Positions 1 through 6,741 of a stretch of DNA of 14,873 nucleotides are shown here, one piece after another. Location: assembly GCA_028287035.1 (NCBI GenBank), contig JAQBQL010000103.1:1-14873 (forward strand). Reading direction: 5' to 3'. The stretch is from Labilithrix sp. (GTDB lineage Bacteria > Myxococcota > Polyangia > Polyangiales > Polyangiaceae). The notes under the pieces were generated by a model, which did no database searches, was not told where the DNA came from, and was given only the letters and a program-made list of their open reading frames with translations. Numbering within the stretch: the stretch's first letter is position 1; every line of letters starts with the position of its first letter. The translations under genes were made by a program, and so were the position numbers.

Positions 1-360
1 CCCGGTGCGAGCGCGCCGGCTGCGAGCGCCGCCGCGAGCGCGCCGGCAGCGGCCGGTGATCTCGCGGCCGCCAACGCCGCATGCGGGACGAAGCCTCTCC
101 CCGACTGCCCGCTGCAGGCCTGGATGAAGGCCAACACGAACCCGTTCATCGCGGACAACGACATGCCGGCCCTCGCGGCGGCGCTGGACCGCGCGGCGAC
201 GTTCGCGCCCCCCGGCTACACCACGTGGGCCTCCATCGCGAAGGACGGTGCAAAGGCCGCGAAGGCCGGCGACCTCGCGGCCGCGAAGGCCTCGTGCCGG
301 ACCTGCCACGAGCAGCACAAGGCGAAGTACAAGGCGGAGCTACGCGGGCGGAAGATCTAG
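1..360 (+). CDS. Small C-terminal CXXCH haem-binding protein (5' truncated)
   Basis: The reading frame is open from the first base, so the start and any signal peptide lie outside the window; 119 residues are visible. Residues 1-20 are an Ala/Pro/Ser/Gly linker. Then come two cysteines (C28, C36), a helical-looking middle, and the haem c motif CRTCH at residues 99-103 (bases 295-309), followed by a short basic tail. A single CXXCH near the C terminus of a small helical protein is the layout of class II cytochromes (c'/c556 type), which are periplasmic four-helix electron carriers or gas sensors. I infer a periplasmic, possibly tethered, haem protein. The visible part lacks enough family signature to name it, and its redox partner is unknown. 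It ends 6 bp before the WYL regulator gene, so the two may be co-transcribed. Confidence 0.75.
   Translation, partial: PGASAPAASAAASAPAAAGDLAAANAACGTKPLPDCPLQAWMKANTNPFIADNDMPALAAALDRAATFAPPGYTTWASIAKDGAKAAKAGDLAAAKASCRTCHEQHKAKYKAELRGRKI
7..47 (+). repeat. Short tandem repeat encoding an Ala/Ser/Pro linker
   Basis: The 14-mer GCGAGCGCGCCGGC occurs at 7-20 and again at 34-47, a 27-bp (nine-codon) period. It encodes repeated Ala-Ser-Ala-Pro-Ala stretches in the linker of the haem protein. It is a coding low-complexity repeat that can change length by slippage, not a mobile element. Confidence 0.6.
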
Positions 361-366
361 GCCCCG

Positions 367-1482
367 ATGGCGACCACCGCTCGCGCGAAGACCCTGCGCG
401 GCCCGAGGCTGGGACGGCCGACCGGCAAGTTCACCCAGCACCGCCGCCTCGACAAGCTGCGCGAGGTGCTCGAGGGCGCGCCCCTCGGCCTGACGCTCGA
501 CGAGCTCGCGAGCGCGCTCCACGTCGACCCGCGCTCGGTGCGCCGGTACCTGCGCGAGCTCGACGGCTCGAAGGACAACGACAAGTTCAGCGAGCTCGAG
601 AGCGTCCCGGTCACGCCGGGCGGCGCCCATCGCTGGCGCATCAAGCCGGGCGTCCGCGGCCGGGCCGTGACGATCCGCCGCGCGCAGGCGTACTCGCTGC
701 TCTCGACGCGGCGCGCGCTCGAGGTGCTCCGCGGCTCCGCGCTGTTCGACGAGGCGGACCTTGCGCTCTCCCATATCGAGAAGGTCGCGCAGACCCCCTT
801 CCGTGCCGCGGGACGCGCCGAGATCTCCGGGCAGCGCGGCCTCGAGGCGCGCTTCTTCTGGAACCCGCCGCCGGCGCGCAGCTACGCGTCGCGCGGCGAG
901 GACCTCGACGAGGTGTTCCGCGCGGTAGCCGACCTCCGCGTGCTCCGCTTCCGCCCGCGCACGCGCGCTGCCGAGACGCGGGCCGAGCGCGTCGTGTTCC
1001 ACCCGTACGCCATGGTCGTCCACGACGGCTCGATCGTGGTCCTCGGTGTGCGCGGCCAGCCCCGCTCACCGTCGCGCGGCGAGACCGACGAGGACGGCGA
1101 GCCGGCGGTGGAGGTGCTCACCCTCGAGGTGATGGCGGAGCTGCGCGCGAGCGAGACGGAGCACTTCGATCTGCCCGCCACCTTCGATGTCAGCCACTAC
1201 GTCCACGGCGCGTTCGGCCTCGGCCGGCCCTCGAAGACGCGCGCCCTCGTCGAGTTCGACGCGCGCGTCGCCGACGAGATCCGCGCGAAGAAGTGGATCC
1301 GCGACCAGCGGATCGCGATGAGCGTGGACGGGCGCCTCCGCCTGTCCGTTCCGCTCGTCAACGTCGATGCCTTCGTGACCTGGGTGCTCTCGTTCGGGGA
1401 CGCGGCGCGCGTCGTCGATCCACCGGAGCTCGCCCGCCGGGTCGCCACCACGCTGGAACGCGCCGCAGAGAGGTACCGATGA
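367..1482 (+). CDS. HTH/WYL-domain transcriptional regulator
   Basis: 371 residues. Residues 1-24 are basic and contain a GRPTGKF stretch resembling an AT-hook. Residues 25-65 form a winged-helix HTH of the HTH_11/DeoR-like type; GLTLDELASALHVDPRSVRR (41-60) covers the turn and recognition helix. Residues 180-265 match a WYL domain, with FHPYAMVVHDGSIVVLGVRG (211-230) at the usual core strands. Residues 292-370 fit the C-terminal WCX extension. WYL proteins are ligand- or nucleic-acid-responsive regulators, often repressors of neighbouring or defence genes. The effector here cannot be read from sequence, and no defence genes are visible. There is no clear Shine-Dalgarno in the 6-bp gap after the upstream stop. 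The stop overlaps the next start (ATGA at 1479-1482), implying translational coupling to the enoyl reductase-like gene. Confidence 0.85.
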   Translation: MATTARAKTLRGPRLGRPTGKFTQHRRLDKLREVLEGAPLGLTLDELASALHVDPRSVRRYLRELDGSKDNDKFSELESVPVTPGGAHRWRIKPGVRGRAVTIRRAQAYSLLSTRRALEVLRGSALFDEADLALSHIEKVAQTPFRAAGRAEISGQRGLEARFFWNPPPARSYASRGEDLDEVFRAVADLRVLRFRPRTRAAETRAERVVFHPYAMVVHDGSIVVLGVRGQPRSPSRGETDEDGEPAVEVLTLEVMAELRASETEHFDLPATFDVSHYVHGAFGLGRPSKTRALVEFDARVADEIRAKKWIRDQRIAMSVDGRLRLSVPLVNVDAFVTWVLSFGDAARVVDPPELARRVATTLERAAERYR

Positions 1483-2723
1483 GCCGCGAGTTCGACATCG
1501 TCCTGTTCGGAGCCACCGGTTTCACCGGCAAGCTCGTCGCCGACTACCTCGCCACGCGCGTCGAGAAGCCGCGCCGCTGGGCCATCGCCGGCCGCAGCCG
1601 GGAGAAGCTCGAGGCCGTGAAGCGCGATCTCGTCGCCCGCGACGCACGCCTCGACGACCTCGAGGTCCTCGTCGCGGACGGGCACGACGAGGCCTCGCTC
1701 GACGCCCTCGTGCCGCGCGCCGCCGTGGTGTGCACGACGGTCGGACCGTTCGCCGCCAACGGGAAGAAGCTCGCGTCCGCGTGCGCGCGCCACGGCACCC
1801 ACTACTGCGACATCACCGGCGAGGTGCCGTTCGTCCGGTCTTCGATCGACGAGAACCACGCGGTCGCCGTCGAGCGCAAGGCGCGGATCGTCCACTGCTG
1901 CGGCTTCGACTCGATCCCCTCGGACCTCGGCGTCCACATGCTCTGGGACCACGCGAAGAAGCAGGGCGGCTCGCTCACGTGGACGAAGGGCTTCATCGGC
2001 GAGATGAGCGGCACCGCGAGCGGCGGCACGGCGGCCACCGTGCTCGCGATGGCGGAGGAAGCGGTCCGCGACCCGAAGGTGCGCCGCCTCCTCGGCACCC
2101 CGCACGCGCTCGACCCCGAGCTGCCGCGAACGCGCAACACCGATCCGTTCGAGCAGGACGTTCACGGCGTCGCCTTCGACGCGGACATCGACCGGTGGAC
2201 CGCTCCGTTCGTGATGGCCGCCATCAACACGCGCATCGTCCGCCGCTCGAACGCGCTCGTCGGCTACGGCGACGGATTCCGGTACCGCGAGGCGATGAGC
2301 CTGCCGCGCGGCCCCAAGGGCTTCCTCGCGGCGGCCGCGGTCTCCGCCGGCACGGTCGGGTTCATGCTCTCGGCCGCGCTTCCGCCGACCCGCGGCCTCC
2401 TGCAGAGGTTCGTCCTCCCGAAGCCAGGCGAAGGACCGAGCAAGGAACAGCGGGACCGTGGACACTTCACGTTCCGCCTCGTCGCCGAGGGCACGGGCGA
2501 AGGCGGCCGCAGCATGCGCGCGCTCGCCACCGTGCGCGGCACGAGCGATCCGGGCTACGGCGAGACCGCGAAGATGCTCGGCGAGTCCGCGCTCTGCCTT
2601 GCCGAGGACGACGCGCTCCTCGAGCCGCGCTACGGCGTCCTCACGCCGGCGAGCGCGATGGGGATGCGTCTCGTCGACCGGCTGCGTCGAGCAGGAATGA
2701 CGTTCAGCGTCGAAGGTCGTTAG
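1479..2723 (+). CDS. Saccharopine dehydrogenase / trans-acting enoyl reductase family protein
   Basis: 414 residues. The N terminus is a Rossmann fold: VLFGATGFTG at residues 8-17 is the dinucleotide-binding loop, and AGRSREKLE (37-45) follows the second strand, consistent with NAD(P)H. VGPFAANGKKL (88-98), GTHYCDITGE (106-115) and CGFDSIPSDLG (141-151) are hallmarks of the saccharopine dehydrogenase NADP-binding-domain superfamily. Within it, the length of about 415 residues and these motifs fit the trans-acting enoyl reductase branch, including mycobacterial enzymes that reduce polyketide-type intermediates, rather than true lysine-pathway saccharopine dehydrogenase. A hydrophobic stretch near residues 285-310 may touch the membrane. 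The start is set by the ATGA overlap with the WYL gene and a purine-rich GAGAGG just upstream. The substrate is unknown. Confidence 0.85.
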   Translation: MSREFDIVLFGATGFTGKLVADYLATRVEKPRRWAIAGRSREKLEAVKRDLVARDARLDDLEVLVADGHDEASLDALVPRAAVVCTTVGPFAANGKKLASACARHGTHYCDITGEVPFVRSSIDENHAVAVERKARIVHCCGFDSIPSDLGVHMLWDHAKKQGGSLTWTKGFIGEMSGTASGGTAATVLAMAEEAVRDPKVRRLLGTPHALDPELPRTRNTDPFEQDVHGVAFDADIDRWTAPFVMAAINTRIVRRSNALVGYGDGFRYREAMSLPRGPKGFLAAAAVSAGTVGFMLSAALPPTRGLLQRFVLPKPGEGPSKEQRDRGHFTFRLVAEGTGEGGRSMRALATVRGTSDPGYGETAKMLGESALCLAEDDALLEPRYGVLTPASAMGMRLVDRLRRAGMTFSVEGR

Positions 2724-2726
2724 TTG

Positions 2727-2746
2727 CCACGGCGCTCTTGCCGTGG
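2727..2746 (+). promoter_or_regulatory. Perfect 7-bp inverted repeat upstream of kamA
   Basis: CCACGGC (2727-2733) and GCCGTGG (2740-2746) pair perfectly across a 6-nt loop and fill most of the 35-bp gap between the enoyl reductase-like stop and the kamA start. No T-run follows, so it is not a classical intrinsic terminator. It may be an operator or an RNA hairpin 12 nt before the start codon. A stem this short can also arise by chance in a 15-kb GC-rich window. Confidence 0.35.
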
Positions 2747-2758
2747 AATATCGGTCCC

Positions 2759-4144
<1,386 letters not shown>

Positions 4145-4151
4145 AGGAAGG

Positions 4152-4841
4152 TCAGTTGGCGCAGCCGAGGCACTTCGCGATCGTCGGCCTCGGCGCAGCC
4201 ACCGTCTTCACCTTGGCGCGGTCGAAGCGCTGCTCGAAGACCACGATGTCGTCGGTGCTGCCGACCGTGAAGGGCTTCGACGGGCTCACCGGCAGAAGGT
4301 GCTCTCCATCCTTGCCGGACGTGTCGAGGGTCACCTGGAACTGCTCGCCGGGCGCCGCCTCGAGCGCGAAGTGGGCCGCGCCGGACATGTCCGTCCGCGT
4401 CACGACGTTGCCGAGATAGAGGACCGGGAGGTTCGGTCCGTGCTCGGCCTTCACGGCGACGACCACCTTCCGCTGGGTGGGTGGGCAGGCCACGTTGAAC
4501 ACCGGAGTGCGCCCGTCGCGCGTGCGGGCGACGCGGATCGACAGCGCCTTCGCCGGTGACGTGAAGCCGGGCGGGCAGGCGACGCTCGCGAGGGCCATCT
4601 CTCCGTCGGCCCCCATGAACGTGAGCTGCGCGCGGCCGTCGGCGCCCGTGGTGGCGACCGGCCTCTCGTCCCGGGTGACCGTCGCGCCGGCGAGCGGCCT
4701 CCCCGGGTCGCTCTCGACGAGCACGGTAACGGTGAAGGGCGGCGGAGGAGGAGCTTCGAGGGCCCCCTTCGCGCAGCCCGTCGAGAACGCGGCGAGCGAG
4801 GCGAGCGAGAGGAGGAGGAGCGCGCGGGGAGCTCTCGGCAT
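4152..4841 (-). CDS. Lipoprotein with two regulatory-like beta domains (paralogue A)
   Basis: 229 residues. Residues 1-22 form a lipoprotein signal peptide (basic start, Leu/Ala core) ending in a lipobox with C23 (FSTGC). A proline run (31-35) leads into a beta-rich body with two similar halves: about residues 37-90, containing AGATV...TTGADGRAQLTF, and about 125-205, containing VVVAVKAEHGPNLPVLYLGN and TDMSGAAHFALEAAPGEQF. Both look like carboxypeptidase-regulatory/PEGA-type beta-sandwiches, which usually bind or space surface structures rather than catalyse. C89 and C119, each followed by Pro, are shared with the divergent neighbour and could form a disulfide. The C terminus ends in CLGC, absent from the neighbour. 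Start 4841 is chosen for the signal peptide and a GAGG seven nt upstream. The role is unknown; an envelope location is inferred. Confidence 0.8.
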   Translation of the reverse strand: MPRAPRALLLLSLASLAAFSTGCAKGALEAPPPPPFTVTVLVESDPGRPLAGATVTRDERPVATTGADGRAQLTFMGADGEMALASVACPPGFTSPAKALSIRVARTRDGRTPVFNVACPPTQRKVVVAVKAEHGPNLPVLYLGNVVTRTDMSGAAHFALEAAPGEQFQVTLDTSGKDGEHLLPVSPSKPFTVGSTDDIVVFEQRFDRAKVKTVAAPRPTIAKCLGCAN

Positions 4842-4949
4842 GGAGGTACCTCGTACGGACGAACGCGCGTTCCGGTTCCCACTTCGTCGTCCCCCGTCTG
4901 GATGACGCGCTCCTTGACCGCACCGGCGCCTTCGATACCGTTTGCTCGG
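4842..4949. promoter_or_regulatory. Divergent promoter region of the lipoprotein pair
   Basis: This 108-bp region between the two start codons should carry promoters in both directions. It holds a 12-bp palindrome GAACGCGCGTTC (4861-4872), 20 bp before the minus-strand start, and a 10-bp palindrome GAGGTACCTC (4843-4852) that overlaps the minus gene's Shine-Dalgarno. Toward the plus gene, TTGACC (4914-4919), a 16-bp spacer and TACCGT (4936-4941) make a partial sigma-70-like promoter. Its start site would fall at or next to ATG 4950, consistent with a leaderless mRNA and with the absence of a Shine-Dalgarno there. Palindromes of this size are expected a few times by chance in this window. Confidence 0.4.
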
Positions 4950-5606
4950 ATGAGGATCCTCGCGTTCGGGTGCCTGGTCGTCGCGTTCGCCTCCACGAGC
5001 TGCAAGGACCTCGACCCGCCGCCGCTCCCGCCCTTCCAGATCTTCGTGCGGATCGAGAGCGATCCAGGGCAGCGCGTGGCCGGCGCGGTCATCAGCCGGA
5101 ACAACAAGCCGCTCGGGACGACCGGCGCCGACGGCCGCGCGATGCTGACCCTGACGGGCGCCGAGGGCGAGACCACGGACGTCATGATCAAGTGCCCGGA
5201 TCAACTCCAGTCTCCGACGAAGCCGACGAGCGTCCGGCTCACCCGCTTCTCCGACAAGACGAAGGTGCCGGAGTACACCGTCATGTGCCCGCCGACCCTC
5301 CGGAAGGTCGTCGTCGCCGTGAAGGCCGACAACGGCCCCAACCTGCCGGTCGTCTATCTGAACCACGTCATCACGCGAACCGACCCCTCGGGGGCGGCCC
5401 ACTTCGCCCTCGAGGTCGCGCCCGGCGCGCAGTTCCAGGTGACGCTCGACACGCAGGAGAACGCGCGGCTCAAGCCGGTGAGCCCGTCGAAGCCCTTCAC
5501 CGCACCGCAGCACGACGAAATTCTCGTGTTCGATCAACGGTTCGACGTCGAGAAGGAGAAGCCCAAGTTCGTCGCGCGGCCGAACATCCCGCGGGCCCTG
5601 AACTGA
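4950..5606 (+). CDS. Lipoprotein with two regulatory-like beta domains (paralogue B)
   Basis: 218 residues, clearly homologous to the divergent neighbour along its length. Shared blocks include TTGADGRA, CPPT.RKVVVAVKA, GPNLPV, SGAAHFALE, QFQVTLDT and PVSPSKPFT. The second half is the more conserved, with more than half of positions identical by eye. Residues 1-17 are a signal peptide and C18 (FASTSC) is the likely lipidated cysteine. A proline-rich spacer (23-28) precedes the first beta domain (about 30-83), and the second spans about 118-198. C82 and C113 match C89 and C119 of the paralogue; the C-terminal CLGC of paralogue A is absent. An upstream in-frame start (4902) would add 16 residues before the signal peptide, so I reject it. 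This is an envelope lipoprotein of unknown function; the two genes look like a local inverted duplication. Confidence 0.8.
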   Translation: MRILAFGCLVVAFASTSCKDLDPPPLPPFQIFVRIESDPGQRVAGAVISRNNKPLGTTGADGRAMLTLTGAEGETTDVMIKCPDQLQSPTKPTSVRLTRFSDKTKVPEYTVMCPPTLRKVVVAVKADNGPNLPVVYLNHVITRTDPSGAAHFALEVAPGAQFQVTLDTQENARLKPVSPSKPFTAPQHDEILVFDQRFDVEKEKPKFVARPNIPRALN

Positions 5607-5627
5607 GGCCCCACGGGGGGTGGGGCT
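5607..5627 (+). terminator. GC-rich hairpin after lipoprotein B
   Basis: Immediately after the stop codon, GCCCCAC (5608-5614) pairs perfectly with GTGGGGC (5620-5626) across a GGGGG loop, with a flanking G-U pair. There is no clear T-run, so it is a weak or non-canonical terminator candidate that would separate the lipoprotein gene from the pilus locus. Confidence 0.45.
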
Positions 5628-5823
5628 CCGTTCATCCGGTCCAACTACGCGATTGTCCTGCGTCCTCCGACTTGGTGGATCCAACTCGATCCGGCAGATC
5701 GGATGAATCGCGATCCACTCCCCCGCCGGGTGCGCAGACCTCGCACCCAACAAAACCTCGACGAGACGTTGTTCGGGAAACAACACGCGGCTCCGGTTCC
5801 GCTCTCAGCGGTCGAGATCATCA

Positions 5824-5839
5824 TGGCACGACTCGTGGA
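5824..5839 (+). promoter_or_regulatory. Possible sigma-54-like promoter for flp
   Basis: TGGCACG (5824-5830) matches the sigma-54 -24 element perfectly. At the required spacing the -12 element reads GTGGA instead of TTGCA, so the key GC dinucleotide is GG. A start site would fall near 5850, just before the leader hairpin at 5859. The GTTGTT/AACAAC dyad at 5768-5784, some 65-80 bp upstream of that site, could be an enhancer-binding-protein site. The imperfect -12 keeps this tentative. Confidence 0.3.
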
Positions 5840-5858
5840 TATGTTGTCTACGACGCAA

Positions 5859-5890
5859 CGGGGCGGCGCTGACGAAGCGCACTCGCCCCG
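5859..5890 (+). promoter_or_regulatory. Stable stem-loop in the flp mRNA leader
   Basis: CGGGGCG (5859-5865) pairs with CGCCCCG (5884-5890). Stacked inside, GCGCT (5866-5870) pairs with AGCGC (5876-5880) around a GACGA loop. This gives 12 base pairs with one 3-nt bulge (5881-5883). No T-run follows, so it is not a terminator. It lies about 40 nt before the Shine-Dalgarno and may protect the 5' end of an abundant pilin mRNA. Confidence 0.5.
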
Positions 5891-5930
5891 GAGCGGCACC
5901 AACTCGAAACCCGCCCCCCAAAAGCGAAAC

Positions 5931-5935
5931 AGGAG
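5931..5935 (+). promoter_or_regulatory. Strong Shine-Dalgarno of flp
   Basis: AGGAG sits 7 nt before ATG 5943, in an unusually A-rich, probably unstructured stretch (5918-5942). This is the best ribosome-binding site seen in the window and fixes the start of the pilin, ruling out the longer in-frame reading from 5703. Confidence 0.8.
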
Positions 5936-5942
5936 AATTCAC

Positions 5943-6110
5943 ATGTCCAAGGCCCAGATGCTTCTCGCCAAGACCCGCGGCGCCACGATGGTCGAGTACG
6001 CGCTCCTGATCATCGCGATCATGTTCCTCGCGGCGATCGGCTACCGTAACCTCGGCAAGTCGGTGAAGTCGAACGCCACGGATTCGCAGACCGAGCTCGA
6101 CAAGCGCTGA
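5943..6110 (+). CDS. flp: Flp-type major pilin of the Tad pilus
   Basis: 55 residues, the usual size for Flp/Fap pilins. A short basic leader (MSKAQMLLAKTRG, residues 1-13) is followed by the prepilin peptidase site: cleavage after G13, then ATMVEYALL, with Glu at +5 and Tyr at +6, the Flp signature. Residues 18-33 are the hydrophobic assembly helix. The polar tail ends in SQTELDKR and lacks the cysteine or aromatic decoration of some Flp tails. The mature protein should be about 42 residues and polymerise into the type IVc fibre used for adherence and surface attachment. It is first in the locus, has the strongest ribosome-binding site, and is followed by the peptidase that would process it, all as expected for the major subunit. 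Confidence 0.93.
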   Translation: MSKAQMLLAKTRGATMVEYALLIIAIMFLAAIGYRNLGKSVKSNATDSQTELDKR

Positions 6111-6111
6111 T

Positions 6112-6151
6112 TTTGGGAGTGGCGGGTCCGCTACGGCGGCAGTCACTCCAA
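6112..6151 (+). promoter_or_regulatory. Imperfect stem-loop between flp and the peptidase gene
   Basis: GGAGTG (6116-6121) pairs with CACTCC (6144-6149); with a one-base bulge the stem extends to TTGG/CCAA. Inside the loop, CCGC (6128-6131) pairs with GCGG (6136-6139). It starts in the TTTT just after the flp stop and occupies most of the 52-bp gap. It could lower read-through into the peptidase gene or protect the 3' end of a processed flp mRNA. Confidence 0.4.
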
Positions 6152-6162
6152 CGTGAGCCCGC

Positions 6163-6717
6163 ATGAGCGTACCGCTACCGCATAGCCACGTAGTCTTCTT
6201 CGTAGCTATCGCGGTAGCCGCGATTGCGGCCATCACCGACTGGCGCCGCGGCGAGATTCCGAACTGGCTTTCGTATGGAGCACTGGCCCTCGGGCCAGTG
6301 CTCCACGTGGGCCGGATGCTCGCTGCTCATGAAACCATGGAGAGCGCCCTCAGCGAGGGCGGCTTCTCGATTGTCGGCGCACTCGTGTGCGCTCTGGTTC
6401 CCGCGCTGCTGTACCGGCAGGGAGCCATCGGGGGCGGGGATCTCAAGCTCCTCGCCGCCCTCGGAGCCCTGCTCCAGACCATGAATGGTGTCGAAGCCCA
6501 GATGTACGGGTTTTTCGCCGCCGCCCTGATCGCGCCCGCTCGCCTCGCCTACGAGGGCAAGCTGGTCGACACGCTGAGGAACGCCTTCACGATCCTCGCG
6601 AACATGTTCACGCCGAAGGCGAAGCAGAAGCCCGTCGAGGAGACGGCGCTGTCCTGGTTCCGTCTCGGCCCGCCTCTTTTGTTCGGAGTTGCGCTAACTG
6701 CGTATCTCCACTGGTAA
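6163..6717 (+). CDS. cpaA: Prepilin peptidase of the Tad locus (CpaA/TadV)
   Basis: 184 residues, a polytopic inner-membrane aspartic protease of the type IV prepilin peptidase family. It is the short form without the cytoplasmic methylase domain, typical of TadV/CpaA. Catalytic D26 lies in AAITDWRRGEIPNWL (22-36); D93 lies in the GxGD motif GAIGGGDLK (87-95). Both are intact. Hydrophobic segments lie near 10-25, 35-52, 66-84, 94-106, 112-127 and 167-182. It should cleave both Flp pilins and the TadE-like pseudopilins encoded next to it. The first 50 codons are unusual: four GTA valine codons fall within the first 18 codons, plus CTA, GCT, GGA, GCA and CCA, in a region where neighbours use C/G-ending codons. 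Two strong inverted repeats lie there. The Shine-Dalgarno is weak. Confidence 0.93.
   Translation: MSVPLPHSHVVFFVAIAVAAIAAITDWRRGEIPNWLSYGALALGPVLHVGRMLAAHETMESALSEGGFSIVGALVCALVPALLYRQGAIGGGDLKLLAALGALLQTMNGVEAQMYGFFAAALIAPARLAYEGKLVDTLRNAFTILANMFTPKAKQKPVEETALSWFRLGPPLLFGVALTAYLHW
6174..6218 (+). promoter_or_regulatory. Long imperfect hairpin over the first codons of cpaA
   Basis: GCTACCGC (6174-6181) pairs with GCGGTAGC (6211-6218). After one bulged base (C6210), ATAGC (6182-6186) pairs with GCTAT (6205-6209). After one mismatch, ACG (6188-6190) pairs with CGT (6201-6203), leaving a 10-nt loop. The total is 16 base pairs, beginning 11 nt after the start codon. It would strongly hinder initiation or early elongation unless opened by a ribosome. 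Confidence 0.6.
6276..6305 (+). promoter_or_regulatory. Perfect 13-bp hairpin inside cpaA
   Basis: Bases 6276-6288 (TGGAGCACTGGCC) are the exact reverse complement of 6293-6305, separated by the 4-nt loop CTCG (6289-6292). It encodes residues 38-48 in frame, using GGA, GCA and CCA codons that are uncommon nearby. A perfect 13-bp arm pair with a given loop size is very unlikely by chance in 15 kb. Two shorter perfect hairpins follow at 6345-6361 (7 bp, AGC loop) and 6377-6392 (6 bp, TCGT loop). Confidence 0.65.
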
Positions 6718-6727
6718 GCCTCTTGCA

Positions 6728-6741
6728 CCGCTGACGAGCGG
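6728..6741 (+). promoter_or_regulatory. Small hairpin overlapping the Shine-Dalgarno of the second pilin
   Basis: CCGCT (6728-6732) pairs with AGCGG (6737-6741) around a GACG loop. The last bases overlap the start of the GGAGG at 6740-6744, so the stem could partly mask the ribosome-binding site. Confidence 0.3.

Larger units (their letters stand above)
5628..5942 (+). promoter_or_regulatory. flp promoter and leader region
   Basis: This 315-bp stretch contains no convincing gene; the reading frames crossing it lack initiation signals and resemble no family. It is visibly less GC-rich than the flanking genes and full of dyads: TTCATCCG (5631-5638) with CGGATGAA (5700-5707); GTGGATC (5675-5681) with GATCCAC (5712-5718); GGGTGCG (5728-5734) with CGCACCC (5742-5748); GTTGTT (5768-5773) with AACAAC (5779-5784); CCGCT (5799-5803) with AGCGG (5807-5811). 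It must hold the main promoter for the pilin operon. The dyads are candidate activator or repressor sites, but short ones are expected by chance. Confidence 0.6.

Noticed and set aside
81..1478. Long + strand open frame (from 81) upstream of the enoyl reductase start and overlapping the WYL gene
   Set aside because: It is Arg/Pro/Gly-rich with no domain, and it is open only because high GC suppresses stops. The true start of that frame's gene is ATG 1479.
4842..5786. N-terminal extension of the minus-strand lipoprotein frame
   Set aside because: It would run antisense through the paralogous lipoprotein gene and bury the lipoprotein signal peptide; ATG 4841 has a Shine-Dalgarno.
5703..5942. 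80-residue N-terminal extension of the Flp pilin frame
   Set aside because: Flp leaders are short, and a strong Shine-Dalgarno directly precedes ATG 5943; the extension covers the promoter and leader.
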